The notes: generated from the sequence alone by a model not told the origin. A stretch of DNA of 64,000 nt from an uncultured Sinobacteraceae bacterium (GCA_903822975.1 CAIJRD010000017.1:1-64000); one strand, 5' to 3'. Positions 44,246 to 54,275 are shown, numbered from the stretch's first letter. A program made the numbers and translations.

Positions 44246-47074
44246 TTAAAGTGCTGCGACGCTGAGGCGCTGCTGCCGCAGCGTTTCGATTTCCTGTTTC
44301 TGCTGCGCCACGCGCGCACGTTCTTTTTCGACCACAGCCGGCGGTGCACCGCTGCTGAACTTCTCGCTGGCGAGCCGCGCTTCGTTCTTCTCGAGGTCGC
44401 CTTCGATCTTCGCGATCAGCTTGTCGAGCCGTGCGAGTTCGGCATCCTTGTCGATCAGCCCGGCCATCGGCACCAGGATCTTCATGTTGCCGAGCAGGGC
44501 GGTGGCCGACTGCGGCACCGCGGCGCCGGCGGCGAGCATTTCCAGCCCGTCGATGCGTGCGATGAAGTCGATGATGGTACGCATGCGCGCGATGCGTTCG
44601 GCATCGAGCGCGCTGGCGTCCTGAATCAGCAGCTGCAAAGGCTTGCCCGGCGAGATGTCCATTTCGCCGCGAATCTGTCGCACACCGAGAATGAACGCCT
44701 TGAGCCATTCGACATCGGCTTCGGCGGCCTCGTCGATGCGCTCGGGCTGCGTCAGCGGATACGGCTGCAACATGATGGTCGCGCCGTGCTTGCCGGCCAG
44801 CGGCGCCACGCGCTGCCAGACTTCTTCGGTCACGAACGGCATCAGCGGATGCAGCAATCGCAGGCTGGTTTCCAGCACGCGCACGAGCGTGCGGCGTGTG
44901 CCGCGCTTGGCGAGATCGCTGCCGTTGAGGACCGCCGGCTTGGCCAGTTCCAGATACCAATCGCAGTACTCGTTCCAGATGAACTGGTACAGCGACTGCG
45001 CCAGCAGGTCGAAACGATAGCTGCGGAAATGTTCGGCGGCTTCTGCTTCGACTTTCTGCAGCCGCGACACGATCCAGCGATCGGCGACACTCAGTTCGAC
45101 CGGCAGCGCGGCGTCTTGGCCGCAGTCCTGCGCCTCGCAGTTCATCAGCACGAAGCGCGCGGCGTTCCAGATCTTGTTGCAGAAGTTGCGATAGCCCTCG
45201 GCACGGCCGGTGTCGAAGCGGATGTCGCGACCGGGCGAGGCGAGTGCCGCGAACGTGAAGCGCAGCGCGTCGACGCCGACCGGTGCGATGCCTTTCGGAT
45301 AATCGCGGCGGGTCGCTTTCTCGATCTTCGGCGCGGTCTCCGGTTTCAGCAGTCCGGTGGTGCGCTTTTTCAGCAAGTCTTCCAGCGAAATGCCGTCGAC
45401 AAGATCGAGCGGATCGAGCACGTTGCCTTTCGACTTGCTCATCTTCTGGCCTTCCGGATCGCGGATCAGGCCGTGCACATAGACTTCCTTGAACGGCACC
45501 TCGCCGGTGAAGTAGGTGCCCATCATCACCATGCGCGCGATCCAGAAGAAGATGATGTCGAAGCCGGTGACCAGCACGCTGCTCGGATAAAACTTCTTCA
45601 GTTCGGGTGTGGCCTGAGGCCAGCCGAGTGTTGCCAGCGGCCAGATGTCGGACGAAAACCAGGTGTCGAACACATCCTCGTCTTGCCGCAGGCTCACATT
45701 CGCAGCGAGCTGATACTTGGCGCGTGCTTCGGCTTCGTCGCGCGCGACGTAGATGTTGCCGTCGGCGTCGTACCAGGCTGGGATGCGATGGCCCCACCAC
45801 AGCTGTCGCGAAATGCACCAGTCCTGAATGTTGCGCAGCCAGTGAAAATACGTGTTCGACCAGTTCTCCGGCACGAACTTGATGCGGCCATCCTCGACCA
45901 CGCGGATCGCCGGTTCGGTGATCGCCTTCAATCCACCGGGGCCCGGTTTGCCGTCGTGACGCGTTTCGCGCGTGAGGTCGACGAACCATTGATCGGTCAG
46001 GTACGGCTCCACCACCACGCCGGTGCGATCGCCGCGCGGCACTTTCAGCTTGTGGTCGTCGATCTTCTCGATCAGGCCGAGTGCTTGCAGGTCGGCGACA
46101 ATTTTCAAACGGGCTTCGAAGCGGTCGAGGCCACGATACGGCGCGGGCGCTTCCGCATTGATGCGCGCGTCGTCGGTGAGGATGTTGATGATCGCGAGGT
46201 CGTGCCGCTGACCCAGCGCGTAGTCGTTGAAATCGTGCGCCGGCGTGATCTTCACGCAGCCGCTGCCGAATTCACGATCGACGTAGGTGTCGGCCACGAT
46301 CGGAATGCGCCGCTCACTCAAGGGCAGCAGCACCTGCTTGCCGATCAGGTGTGCGAAGCGCTCGTCCTCCGGATGCACCGCCACCGCCGAGTCGCCCAAC
46401 ATCGTCTCGGGACGCGTCGTCGCGACAACGATGTAGTCGAGCCCGTCCTGCGTCTTCGCGCCGTCAGCGAGCGGATAGCGGATATGCCAGAGCTTGCCGT
46501 TCTCTTCTTCGCTGACCACTTCGAGGTCTGAGATCGCGGTCTGCAATACCGGATCCCAGTTGACCAGCCGCTTGCCGCGATAGATCAGGCCGGCTTCGTG
46601 CAATCGCACGAAGTGCTCGGTCACGGCTTTCGAATAGCCCTCGTCCATCGTGAAGCGCTCGCGGCTCCAGTCGACCGAGTTGCCGAGCCGTCGGATCTGC
46701 CGCGTGATGGTGTTGCCGGACTGCTGTTTCCACTCCCAGACCTTGTCGAGGAATTTCTTACGCCCGAGTTCAGTGCGGCTCGGCTCGCCGGCGAGCTTCA
46801 GGTTTCGCTCCACCACCATCTGTGTCGCGATACCGGCGTGATCGGTGCCGGGCTGCCACAGCGTGCAATCGCCGAGCATGCGGTGATGGCGCGTCAGCGC
46901 ATCCATGATGGTGTGCTGGAAGGCGTGTCCCATGTGCAGCGTGCCGGTAACGTTCGGCGGCGGGATCATGATCGAGTAGGGCTGGCCGTCGCCTTGCGGC
47001 GCGAACCAGCCGTGCTGTTCCCAAGTCTCGCGCCAGCGCGCTTCTACGGTGGCGGGGTCGAAGGTCTTGTCCAT
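44246..47074 (-). CDS. valS: Valyl-tRNA synthetase
   Basis: A 942-residue class I aminoacyl-tRNA synthetase charging tRNA-Val. HIGH motif as HMGH (about 48), [16 protein letters not shown] upstream, editing-domain [15 protein letters not shown] motif as KMSKSKGN (about 545), anticodon-binding region, and a C-terminal coiled coil ([27 protein letters not shown]...). Full family length. It is the last gene of the pepA-holC-lipoprotein-valS run, a conserved gammaproteobacterial order. Confidence 0.98.
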   Translation of the reverse strand: MDKTFDPATVEARWRETWEQHGWFAPQGDGQPYSIMIPPPNVTGTLHMGHAFQHTIMDALTRHHRMLGDCTLWQPGTDHAGIATQMVVERNLKLAGEPSRTELGRKKFLDKVWEWKQQSGNTITRQIRRLGNSVDWSRERFTMDEGYSKAVTEHFVRLHEAGLIYRGKRLVNWDPVLQTAISDLEVVSEEENGKLWHIRYPLADGAKTQDGLDYIVVATTRPETMLGDSAVAVHPEDERFAHLIGKQVLLPLSERRIPIVADTYVDREFGSGCVKITPAHDFNDYALGQRHDLAIINILTDDARINAEAPAPYRGLDRFEARLKIVADLQALGLIEKIDDHKLKVPRGDRTGVVVEPYLTDQWFVDLTRETRHDGKPGPGGLKAITEPAIRVVEDGRIKFVPENWSNTYFHWLRNIQDWCISRQLWWGHRIPAWYDADGNIYVARDEAEARAKYQLAANVSLRQDEDVFDTWFSSDIWPLATLGWPQATPELKKFYPSSVLVTGFDIIFFWIARMVMMGTYFTGEVPFKEVYVHGLIRDPEGQKMSKSKGNVLDPLDLVDGISLEDLLKKRTTGLLKPETAPKIEKATRRDYPKGIAPVGVDALRFTFAALASPGRDIRFDTGRAEGYRNFCNKIWNAARFVLMNCEAQDCGQDAALPVELSVADRWIVSRLQKVEAEAAEHFRSYRFDLLAQSLYQFIWNEYCDWYLELAKPAVLNGSDLAKRGTRRTLVRVLETSLRLLHPLMPFVTEEVWQRVAPLAGKHGATIMLQPYPLTQPERIDEAAEADVEWLKAFILGVRQIRGEMDISPGKPLQLLIQDASALDAERIARMRTIIDFIARIDGLEMLAAGAAVPQSATALLGNMKILVPMAGLIDKDAELARLDKLIAKIEGDLEKNEARLASEKFSSGAPPAVVEKERARVAQQKQEIETLRQQRLSVAAL

Positions 47075-47163
47075 GGTGACGGGGCTTTTATTTTCGGGCG
47101 CATGCGCGCACCGGATTGCGAATTACGAAGGGACGTCCGCGTCGGCTGCGCGCGGCCGGAGCG

Positions 47164-47571
47164 CTATTTTACGATGCTCGGTCCTTCGACCTGCGAGCAG
47201 TTCGGTCCGCGCACGACCGATACGCGATCGACCACGCCACCGGCGAGCACCACGTAGACCTGATCGCGGTTTTCGCAGTTGAAGCTGATCGTCCGCGGCC
47301 GCTTCGTGCATTGCAGAAAGCCACGCGCCGCCACGTCATTGCCATTCTCATCGGGAAAATCGCCACTGCGCTGAATGCAGCCGAAACCCAGTTCGTTGAG
47401 CTTGCCTTCGGCATCGTCGGCGGCCATGCCCACCGGCAGCGCGGCGTGAATCCGGTCGCGCTGTTGCGGCGATACGGTTTCGCTGAAGAAGCTGCAGCCG
47501 GCAAGCAGGCTCGTGCCCGCCAATGCGGCGAAGAGGGCTGCGACCTTTACTCGGAGTCCTGCGCTTTGCAT
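47164..47571 (-). CDS. Hypothetical lipoprotein between holC and valS
   Basis: A 135-residue lipoprotein; lipobox LAGC (Cys26 from ATG 47571). The mature part has SPQQRDRIHAALPVGMAADDAEGKLNELGFGC, RGFLQCTKRPRTISFNCENRDQVYVVLAGG and PNCSQVEGP: several Cys that can pair in the periplasm. A GTG at 47583 overlaps the holC stop (GTGA) and may be the true start through coupling. The helix-turn-strand start loosely recalls BamE/SmpA-like folds, but I do not claim that. Confidence 0.75.
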   Translation of the reverse strand: MQSAGLRVKVAALFAALAGTSLLAGCSFFSETVSPQQRDRIHAALPVGMAADDAEGKLNELGFGCIQRSGDFPDENGNDVAARGFLQCTKRPRTISFNCENRDQVYVVLAGGVVDRVSVVRGPNCSQVEGPSIVK

Positions 47572-47579
47572 GGTGCGTC

Positions 47580-48023
47580 TCACAGTTTGTGCATCGCCAG
47601 TTCATAGCCGCGGTCGCGGTAGAACTTGTATCGCTCGCGCGACCGCGCGCGCTCGGCGGTGTCGCCGTCGACGATCTCCAGCACGCGCTCGAAGCGGCTG
47701 AAGAACGGCGGCACTTCGAGGCTCAGGTTGATCATCACGCCCTGATATTCGGCCGGCGGTTCGGCCGCGCCGATCAGCACCATCGGCAAGGGCGACGAAA
47801 GCGGTGCGCCAAGCCGCTCGTGCGCGATGAAACTGCCCTGGCGGAAACTCCATAGCGCGCTATCGAGCGCATCGGCCTGTGCGGCGACCGGCGCGAACAC
47901 GTAGGTGCGCTGGCCGGCGATCGCCGCCTTGTCGCACAGCTTGCAGGCGGTGATTACGGCACCGTCGGGCTTGGCGCCAGCCTCGGCTGCCTCGGGCAGC
48001 ACGTAGAAATCGATACGTGTCAT
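47580..48023 (-). CDS. holC: DNA polymerase III chi subunit
   Basis: A 147-residue HolC. It links the clamp loader (via psi) to single-strand-binding protein. Start MTRIDFYVLPEA, then the chi motifs ACKLCDKAAIAGQRTYVFA, LDSALWSFRQGSFIAHERLG, PLPMVLIGAAEPP, and GVMINLSLEVPPFFSRFERVLEIVDGD. The final helix carries RYKFYRDRGYELAMHKL. The ATG at 48023 is preferred to a TTG two codons upstream. It lies between pepA and valS as in Pseudomonas and Escherichia. Confidence 0.94.
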   Translation of the reverse strand: MTRIDFYVLPEAAEAGAKPDGAVITACKLCDKAAIAGQRTYVFAPVAAQADALDSALWSFRQGSFIAHERLGAPLSSPLPMVLIGAAEPPAEYQGVMINLSLEVPPFFSRFERVLEIVDGDTAERARSRERYKFYRDRGYELAMHKL

Positions 48024-48166
48024 GGGCAATCAGTGTCCGCGGTTTTGAGGGCGGTGACCAGCGTGGCCGCGTTTCGGCGACTTCGGGGTCGACGCTGTTC
48101 GGCCCCCGGCCAGCGAGAACGCCACGGTCCAGCGCGGATCAATCGATCCGCGCCGGACGGGTCGGG

Positions 48167-49687
48167 CTAGGCGGCGTGTTCGCTCTGCTTTTCGGCGTAC
48201 GTCACCAGATACTGCGTGAGCAGCGGCACCGGGCGACCGGTCGACTTCTTGCCGTGCCAGGCGGTGCCGGCGATATCGAGATGCGCCCACTTCATCTTGC
48301 GCGTGAACTTGTGCAGGAAGGTGGCGGCGATGATCGCGCCGGCTTCGCGCGCACCGACCGTGGCGATGTTGGCGATGTCGGCGAATTCGCTGCGCAACTG
48401 CGGTTCGTATTCCGGCCATAGCGGCAGTTCCCAGGCGCGGTCGCCGATCTGCTCGCCGGCATTGAGCAGGGCACGACCGAGGCTCGGCGTGTTGCTGAAC
48501 AGTCCGCTGGCATGGCTGCCGAGCGCCACGACGCAGGCGCCGGTGAGGGTTGCCATGTCGATGCAGACCGCCGGTTCGAATTCGCGTTCGGCGTAGGTCA
48601 GCGCATCGCAGAGGATCAGGCGACCTTCCGCATCGGTGTTGAGTATTTCAATGGTCAGGCCGGCCATACTGGTGACGATGTCGCCCGGCTTGATCGCATG
48701 TCCATTGATCAAGTTCTCGGTGGCGGGCACCACGCCGACCAGATTGATCGGCAGCTTCAACTCGGCGACCGCCGCGAACGTGCCGATCACCGACGCGCCG
48801 CCGCACATGTCGAACTTCATTTCGTCCATCTTGTCGGCCGGCTTGATGCTGATGCCGCCAGCGTCGAAGGTGAGGCCCTTGCCGACCAGCGCGACCGGCT
48901 TTTCGGTCTTTGCGCCGCCGCGGTATTCGAGCACGATGAGTTTGGGCGGCTGGCTGCTGCCGCGCGCCACCGACAGCAGCGAACCCATGCCGAGCTTTTC
49001 CATGTCGGCGGCTTCCAGCACGCGGGCCTTGAAGCCGTACTGCTGTGCCAGTGCCACGGCTTGTTCGGCCAGGTAGGCCGGCGTGCAGATGTTGCCGGGC
49101 AGGTTGCCGAGCGTTTTTGCCAGCGCCACGCCCTTGGCGATGGCCTGCGCCTCGGCCAAGCCTTTTTCACCGGCCGGCAGATCGCTGCGGCGTGGTACAT
49201 CGAACGTCAGACGTTCGAGCTTGAGCTTGACCAAATCTTCCTTGGCACGCGCGCCGCGCATCTCGTCGAAGCGGTAGAACACGTCTTCGGTGGCGAGTGC
49301 GGCCTGCTGCACGTTCCAGTGGAAATCGCGGCCCTTCAGCGGCAGATGGGTCAGGTAATTGACCGCGTCGATCGAGCCGGTTGCGCGCAATGCCCGCGCC
49401 GCAGCGGCATTCGCACGGCGAAATGCCGCCTCGTCGAAATCGCGTTCGCGACCGAGGCCGACCAGCAGCACGCGATCGCAGAACACGCCGGTCAAGTGAT
49501 GAACGATCAGCGTCGATGCGAGCTTGCCGTCCATATCCCCGCGGCGCATGATGCTCGCGATCGCGCCGGCACTGGCGCTATCGATCGCCTCGGCGGCTTC
49601 GGTGGGATTGCGGCGATCGAAAATGCCGACCACGACGCAGGCGACGCGCTGTTTTTCAGGATTGCCGCTTTTTACGAAGTATTCCAT
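48167..49687 (-). CDS. pepA: Leucyl aminopeptidase (M17)
   Basis: A 506-residue cytosol aminopeptidase A/leucyl aminopeptidase, hexameric, two metal ions. Metal and catalytic motifs: VGKGLTFDAGGISIKPADKMDEMKFDMCGGASV (Lys and Asp ligands), the signature NTDAEGRLILCDAL (about 350), and the C-terminal GTAW segment. In Gammaproteobacteria it can also act as a DNA-binding regulator in site-specific recombination. I start at ATG 49687 (MEYFVKSGNPEKQRVACVVV), the family start. Divergent from lptF. Confidence 0.96.
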   Translation of the reverse strand: MEYFVKSGNPEKQRVACVVVGIFDRRNPTEAAEAIDSASAGAIASIMRRGDMDGKLASTLIVHHLTGVFCDRVLLVGLGRERDFDEAAFRRANAAAARALRATGSIDAVNYLTHLPLKGRDFHWNVQQAALATEDVFYRFDEMRGARAKEDLVKLKLERLTFDVPRRSDLPAGEKGLAEAQAIAKGVALAKTLGNLPGNICTPAYLAEQAVALAQQYGFKARVLEAADMEKLGMGSLLSVARGSSQPPKLIVLEYRGGAKTEKPVALVGKGLTFDAGGISIKPADKMDEMKFDMCGGASVIGTFAAVAELKLPINLVGVVPATENLINGHAIKPGDIVTSMAGLTIEILNTDAEGRLILCDALTYAEREFEPAVCIDMATLTGACVVALGSHASGLFSNTPSLGRALLNAGEQIGDRAWELPLWPEYEPQLRSEFADIANIATVGAREAGAIIAATFLHKFTRKMKWAHLDIAGTAWHGKKSTGRPVPLLTQYLVTYAEKQSEHAA

Positions 49688-49961
49688 TGCCCGCTGATTC
49701 CCCGCCGAATCGGATGCTTGAAGATTCCAGAAAAGCGCTAGTCCGGGACGCTGCCCGGCAAATCGAGACGAACCGCCATCGCGCCAGCTTGCCAAGGCGA
49801 GCGATTCGAGCTTTCATTGTTGTTGCAAGAATTATACGAGTTATGCCCCGTTAGTTCATGTTTTCGAAATATTCAGTGATCCCGCCACTTCTACCGTCGG
49901 CAGGCCGTGACAGTCGCGGGCGGCAGGGGCCCCCGCGCCGGGGCGCAGGGCGGGGCCGCGC

Positions 49962-51047
49962 GTGAACCGCAGGATTCTCGACCGTTATTTGATGCGCGAG
50001 GCGGCCGGTGCCTGGGCGGCGGCCACCTTCGTTTTGTTGACCATCATGATTTCCACGCGCTTTGCCAGCGTGCTGAACTTCGCCGCGAAAGGTGAAATTC
50101 CGCGCGACCTGCTGCTGCAGGTGGTTTTGCTGTCGAGCCTGCGCTATCTGGTGATCCTGATTCCGGCGACGCTGCTGCTGGCGATCATGGTGTCGCTCGG
50201 CCGGCTATACAGCGACAACGAGATCGCGGCGATGACCGGCTGCGGTGTCGGCATGGGCCGGCTCTATCGACCTTACCTGTGGTTGGCCGTGGCGCTGGCA
50301 CTGCTGACCGCCGCACTGTCGTTCGAAATTGGTCCCTGGGCCGGACGCCAGGCCGACTACATGGTCAAGAGCGCCAAACAGCTGGTGCAGTTCACGCCGT
50401 TCGAGGCCGGCCAGTTCAAGACTGTCGGCGGCGGCCGCGCGATGTTCTACACCGCCAAAATGAGCGACTCGGGCGACAAGCTCGGCGAAGTGTTCGCGCG
50501 CATCGAGGAAGCCGACGGCGCCAGCATCGTTGTCGCCAACCACGGCGAGCAAGTCACCGATCCGGCCAGCGGCGAGCGCGAAGTCCATCTGTTCGACGGC
50601 TACCGCTATTTCGGTACGCCCGGCACGCCGCAGTACGACATCATCAAGTTTCGCGAGCTGAAGCTGCGTCTGGCCGCACCGCCGTTCAATTACGTCAACA
50701 ACCAGCGCAAGCTCGAGCCAATCGGCGATCTGGTCGGGAGCACCGATCCGCAAGACGAAGCCGAAGTCGCCGGTCGCATCGCCGCACCGATCTCGGTGCT
50801 GGTGCTGGCGCTGCTGGCGGTGCCCTTGTCGCACCTGCGTCCGCGCGAGGGCCGCTACGGCAAGCTCGTGCTCGGCATCGTCGCGTATCTGGTCTACGCC
50901 AACCTGATCAGCTTCGGACAGGCTTGGATCGGCAAGGGCAAGCTCTCGCCGGTGATCGGACTGTGGTGGGCGCACGGATTGATGCTGATGGTGGCCGGCT
51001 GGCTGATCGCGCGGCGCCAAGGTTGGGTGCGAGGTTTCGGCGGATGA
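49962..51047 (+). CDS. lptF: LPS export ABC transporter permease LptF
   Basis: A 361-residue LptF/LptG-family inner-membrane permease. With LptG and the LptB ATPase it extracts lipopolysaccharide from the inner membrane for the LptC-A-D bridge. It starts with GTG 49962 (MNRRILDRYLMREAAGAWAAATFVLLTIMISTRF). The pattern is three membrane helices, a periplasmic beta-jellyroll (about 130-250: EAGQFKTVGGGRAMFYTAKM...GEREVHLFDGYRYFGTPG), then three helices (ISVLVLALLAVPLSHLRPREGRYGK). It overlaps lptG by ATGA. Confidence 0.95.
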   Translation: MNRRILDRYLMREAAGAWAAATFVLLTIMISTRFASVLNFAAKGEIPRDLLLQVVLLSSLRYLVILIPATLLLAIMVSLGRLYSDNEIAAMTGCGVGMGRLYRPYLWLAVALALLTAALSFEIGPWAGRQADYMVKSAKQLVQFTPFEAGQFKTVGGGRAMFYTAKMSDSGDKLGEVFARIEEADGASIVVANHGEQVTDPASGEREVHLFDGYRYFGTPGTPQYDIIKFRELKLRLAAPPFNYVNNQRKLEPIGDLVGSTDPQDEAEVAGRIAAPISVLVLALLAVPLSHLRPREGRYGKLVLGIVAYLVYANLISFGQAWIGKGKLSPVIGLWWAHGLMLMVAGWLIARRQGWVRGFGG

Positions 51048-52096
51048 ACCGGCTGAGTCGCTATGTCATGCGTCATGTGCTGGAACTCACCGGTATCGTC
51101 GCGCTCGGTCTGGTCGCGATCTACACGCTGGTGGTGTTCGTGTCGGACATCAACGATGCGGGCAAGGGCGACTACGGCGTGGTCGACGTGCTGTCCTACA
51201 GCCTGCTGATGATTCCCAGCAGTCTCTACGTGCTGATGCCGATCATCGCGCTGCTCGGTACCTTGATGGGCATCGGCCAGCTCGCGCGCACCAGCGAACT
51301 GACCGCAATGCGCGCGGCCGGCATGTCGCTGAAGAACATCGGGGCCGCGGTGTTGCTGACCGGTGCTGCATTGGGCGTGCTGGCGTTTTCGCTCGGCGAC
51401 TGGATCGCGCCCGCCGCCGATCACTACGCCGAAACGCGCCGCGACGCCGCACGCGGCACCAGCACCGCGCAATCGGTGTGGCTGCGCGACGCCGACAAGA
51501 TCGTGCAGATCCGACAGCTGGTGGCCGAAGATCTGATTCGCGACGTCACCGTCTACCACTCCGCGCCGGATGGCAGTCTGCAGCAGATTTCGACCGTCGA
51601 GGAAGGTCATTTCGACGGTTCGCACTGGCAGTTGCGCGGTGTGCGCCGCACGCTGTTCGGCGATAGCCATATCGAAACACAGGTGCAGGATCAGGCCGAA
51701 CTGGTCGGCGGCATCGCGCCGAACGTGTTGCGGCTGTTCGTGCTGGAGAGCGATAGCCTCTCAGTCGGTGGCCTGCTGCGCCTGATCGGCTACCTCGATA
51801 CCAATCATCTCGATTCGAGCAAGTACCGCTTGACGCTATGGCGCAAGCTGGTCGAGCCGTTGACGGTGATCGTGATGATGCTGTTCGCCGTGCCGTTCGC
51901 CAGCGGCCGCATGCGCGATGCCGGCGCCGGTCAGCGTCTGCTGGTCGGCATGCTGATCGGCATCGTGTTCTACGTCGTCAACAAGGTTTCCGTGAGTCTC
52001 GGCGACATCTACGGCTGGCCGGCACCGATTGCGGCATCCGCGCCCACGCTGGCGCTGGCGACGGCAACGTTCCTGCGGTTGCAGCGCGCAGGCTAG
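51044..52096 (+). CDS. lptG: LPS export ABC transporter permease LptG
   Basis: A 350-residue partner of LptF. N-terminal MNRLSRYVMRHVLELTGIVALGLVAIYTLVVFVSDINDAGKGDYG, membrane helices near 60-80 and 100-120, periplasmic domain (VWLRDADKIVQIRQLVAEDLIRDVTVYHSAPDGSLQQISTVEEGHFDGSHWQLRGV), and C-terminal helices ending with LVGMLIGIVFYVVNKVSVSLGDIYGWPAPIAASAPTLA. The ATG overlaps the lptF stop, so equal amounts of both permeases are expected. Confidence 0.95.
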   Translation: MNRLSRYVMRHVLELTGIVALGLVAIYTLVVFVSDINDAGKGDYGVVDVLSYSLLMIPSSLYVLMPIIALLGTLMGIGQLARTSELTAMRAAGMSLKNIGAAVLLTGAALGVLAFSLGDWIAPAADHYAETRRDAARGTSTAQSVWLRDADKIVQIRQLVAEDLIRDVTVYHSAPDGSLQQISTVEEGHFDGSHWQLRGVRRTLFGDSHIETQVQDQAELVGGIAPNVLRLFVLESDSLSVGGLLRLIGYLDTNHLDSSKYRLTLWRKLVEPLTVIVMMLFAVPFASGRMRDAGAGQRLLVGMLIGIVFYVVNKVSVSLGDIYGWPAPIAASAPTLALATATFLRLQRAG

Positions 52097-52203
52097 ATCG
52101 GTATTCGGAGTCGTCGCGGGCGTCGACGGTGTCGACGCGACGAAGGTGGTTCTATCGGTGCGCCGGCCGAAAGAATTGAACGAACCTGCCTGCGACGACG
52201 TCC

Positions 52204-52260
52204 TTCGCTGCGCAATTCGTTGCTTAGTTCGCTGCGCAATTCGTTGCTTAGTTCGCTGCG
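52204..52260. repeat. 24-bp tandem repeat after lptG
   Basis: Two perfect copies of a 24-bp unit (52204-52227, 52228-52251) beginning TTCGCTGCGCAATTCG, plus nine bases of a third copy. The sequence continues with looser CGCGAA-rich words. Confidence 0.92.
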
Positions 52261-52308
52261 AAAATTGTCGCGAAGCTCGCCGCGAAAATCGCGGCGCATT
52301 TCATCCCC

Positions 52309-52380
52309 GTCGACGCTGAGGTCGACGCTGAGGTCGACGCTGAATTCGACGCAAAATTCGACACTGCGGTAGACGCCAAA
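52309..52380. repeat. Six 12-bp tandem units next to the Rieske gene
   Basis: Unit GTCGACGCTGAG: two perfect copies, a third with one change, then three increasingly changed copies ending at 52380, nine bases before the Rieske gene's stop. The gradient suggests old duplication and drift from one side. The 52097-52389 spacer holds no gene. Confidence 0.9.
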
Positions 52381-52389
52381 CGGCGAAGC

Positions 52390-53475
52390 TCAGGCCTGCG
52401 GCAGCGGCACGCCTTTCTCGGTGAGCAGTCCGCGCAGCTTCAGGATGATCGGGAAGATTTCCTGGTTGCGATCCTCGCCCTGATCGTCGAACGCCTTCTG
52501 TTCGGCTTCGACGATGGTGCGGTCCTGCGCGAAGATGCCGTTGGTGAAGCCGACGATAAACGGCCACAGCAGATGGATCATGCCGGGCACGCCGGGCTTG
52601 CGGATATTGATCAGGCCATAGGTCTGGTTGATACGCTGCGCGCGGTCCACCGGCACATAGCAGTTCCACAGATCCAGCGCCGGTTCGCTGCTGCCGGCGG
52701 TCCAGAACTTCAAATTCTGATACGGATATTCGGTGCGGATCGTCATCAGGTCTTTGCCGGCCTGATCTTTGGGCACGCTGCCGCGGCCGATCATCAGGCG
52801 TTCGCCGAGCGGCTGTTTGCCGGCGGCGCGCGAGAAGGTGTAATCCACTTCGACCCAGTTGTCGCCGCCGCGCAGGTCGAGCATCGTCGTGCGGATGCTG
52901 CCCATCAGGCTGCGATGCAGAAACTGATGGTTCATGTCCATCAGGTTTTCGTGCATGAACGAGTAATGGCAATTGATCCGGCGATCGAGAAAGCGCGTCT
53001 TGTACTCGCCGGTGCCGAACGTCGGAATTTCCGGAAACGCGACAGTCTCGGCCAGCGCGCGCTCGCCGGTGAAGACGAAGATCAGGCCGTAGGCTTCGCG
53101 CGTCGGGTAGCTGCGCACGCCGTTCGGCAGTTTCTGATCCTTGTCGAGATAGGGCACGTTGACGCAGGCGCCGCTGCGATCGTAGGTCCAGCAGTGATAG
53201 CTGCACTGCAGGCGCTCGCCACGCACGACGCCCAAGTGCAGCGGCACTTGTCGATGCGCGCAGCGGTCTTCCAGCGCAAAGACATCGCCTTCCTTGGTGC
53301 GGACCAGAACAATCGGGTCACCGGCGAAGGTCTTGCCGACCGCCTTGCCCTTGGCAACTTCGCGCGACTGCGCCAGCGGGTACCAGAAATTCGGATCGAT
53401 GCCGGTCTTGCGCAGATCGCGCGGTTCCTGCGAGGCCTGTGGCATGCCCGCACGGATGGCGGTGAGTGTCGACAC
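52390..53475 (-). CDS. Rieske [2Fe-2S] non-heme iron oxygenase, alpha-type
   Basis: A 361-residue ring-hydroxylating-type oxygenase. The GTG start at 53475 has AGGAG exactly six bases upstream. Rieske cluster ligands are Cys72-x-His74 and Cys91-x2-His94 (RCAHRQVPLHLG...QCSYHCW). The mononuclear iron site is ENLMDMNHQFLH with Asp180, His183, His187; the His spacing is three residues instead of the four I expect in vanillate-demethylase types. It probably hydroxylates or demethylates an aromatic, steroid or amine substrate, with electrons from a reductase. No reductase or ferredoxin gene is adjacent, so the partner is elsewhere. Confidence 0.9.
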   Translation of the reverse strand: MSTLTAIRAGMPQASQEPRDLRKTGIDPNFWYPLAQSREVAKGKAVGKTFAGDPIVLVRTKEGDVFALEDRCAHRQVPLHLGVVRGERLQCSYHCWTYDRSGACVNVPYLDKDQKLPNGVRSYPTREAYGLIFVFTGERALAETVAFPEIPTFGTGEYKTRFLDRRINCHYSFMHENLMDMNHQFLHRSLMGSIRTTMLDLRGGDNWVEVDYTFSRAAGKQPLGERLMIGRGSVPKDQAGKDLMTIRTEYPYQNLKFWTAGSSEPALDLWNCYVPVDRAQRINQTYGLINIRKPGVPGMIHLLWPFIVGFTNGIFAQDRTIVEAEQKAFDDQGEDRNQEIFPIILKLRGLLTEKGVPLPQA

Positions 53476-53738
53476 GGTTAACTCCTGCGATGAAGTGGGC
53501 GGCGTGAACAGTCCTGGGCGGCGCCGTCGGCGGTTTCGTCCCTGAAGGCCTGACCGAACCTTACCATGCACGTACTCGGTGTCCAGCCGGCTCGGTCGTT
53601 TGGATCAATCCGAGCATCGGCTGCGAGGTTCTAGCGAATGCGGGTAGTTCTGTTGCGGCGCCGGGGTAGGGCGAGCGCAACGGCGTGCTCACGGAATGCC
53701 ACGGCTGCCGTCGTCACCCACGCGGGCATCCGCTGACG

Positions 53739-54275
53739 TCAGTGGCGTCGCTTGCGTGGGATCACCACGACTTCGGTGCCGGCTGCGCGATCGCAGGGTG
53801 CTCGTCGGCGGCCATCGCGCAGACAAGTGAAAGCGGCCAGCAACACGGCCGTCGCCGCGAACAGCACGCTGCCGCCCAAATGTGGAATCCGGCTGCGCAA
53901 GGCATCCGGAAGCAGCAGCGCCAACGGCAGCAGGCACAGACCCCAGGTCAGTAGCATCAGCGCGTAGCGGCTCACGGCGATCGGCCAGCGCAGGCCGTTG
54001 GCGTCTGCGCGTCGCACCTGCAGATGCCAGGCGAGCATGCCGGGCGTTTGCCCGCCATGCGTCCACGACCATCCGAAAAATGCGGCGCCTGCAATGAACA
54101 GCAGTGGCGGCAATGCGGCATTGCGCGGATCGCCGCCGAGTGCGTCGCGCAGCGGCACGTAAATCATCGTGGTTGCCATCCATACGCCGATCAACAACAA
54201 GGCGTCGTAGACGGATGCGGCGATCCGGCGCCACAGCGGCGCCGGGTAGGGCACAAATTCACTCGGCTCACTCAT
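53739..54275 (-). CDS. RDD family membrane protein
   Basis: A 178-residue RDD protein. It starts MSEPSEFVPYPAPLWRRIAASVYDALLLIGVWM, where R...YDALLL corresponds to the Arg-Asp-Asp motif in relaxed form. Then come FFGWSWTHGGQTPGMLAWHLQVRRADANG (family signature G(G/K)TxGM) and WGLCLLPLALLLP, and about four membrane helices in all. A polar basic tail ends the protein. Function unknown; some RDD proteins are ion antiporters. The 53476-53738 spacer shows nothing. Confidence 0.85.
   Translation of the reverse strand: MSEPSEFVPYPAPLWRRIAASVYDALLLIGVWMATTMIYVPLRDALGGDPRNAALPPLLFIAGAAFFGWSWTHGGQTPGMLAWHLQVRRADANGLRWPIAVSRYALMLLTWGLCLLPLALLLPDALRSRIPHLGGSVLFAATAVLLAAFTCLRDGRRRAPCDRAAGTEVVVIPRKRRH

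Noticed and set aside
44187..45989. Arg-rich frame of 600 codons in another frame of valS
   Set aside because: Overlaps the catalytic part of valS on the same strand; extreme Arg content typical of shadow frames in high-G+C DNA.
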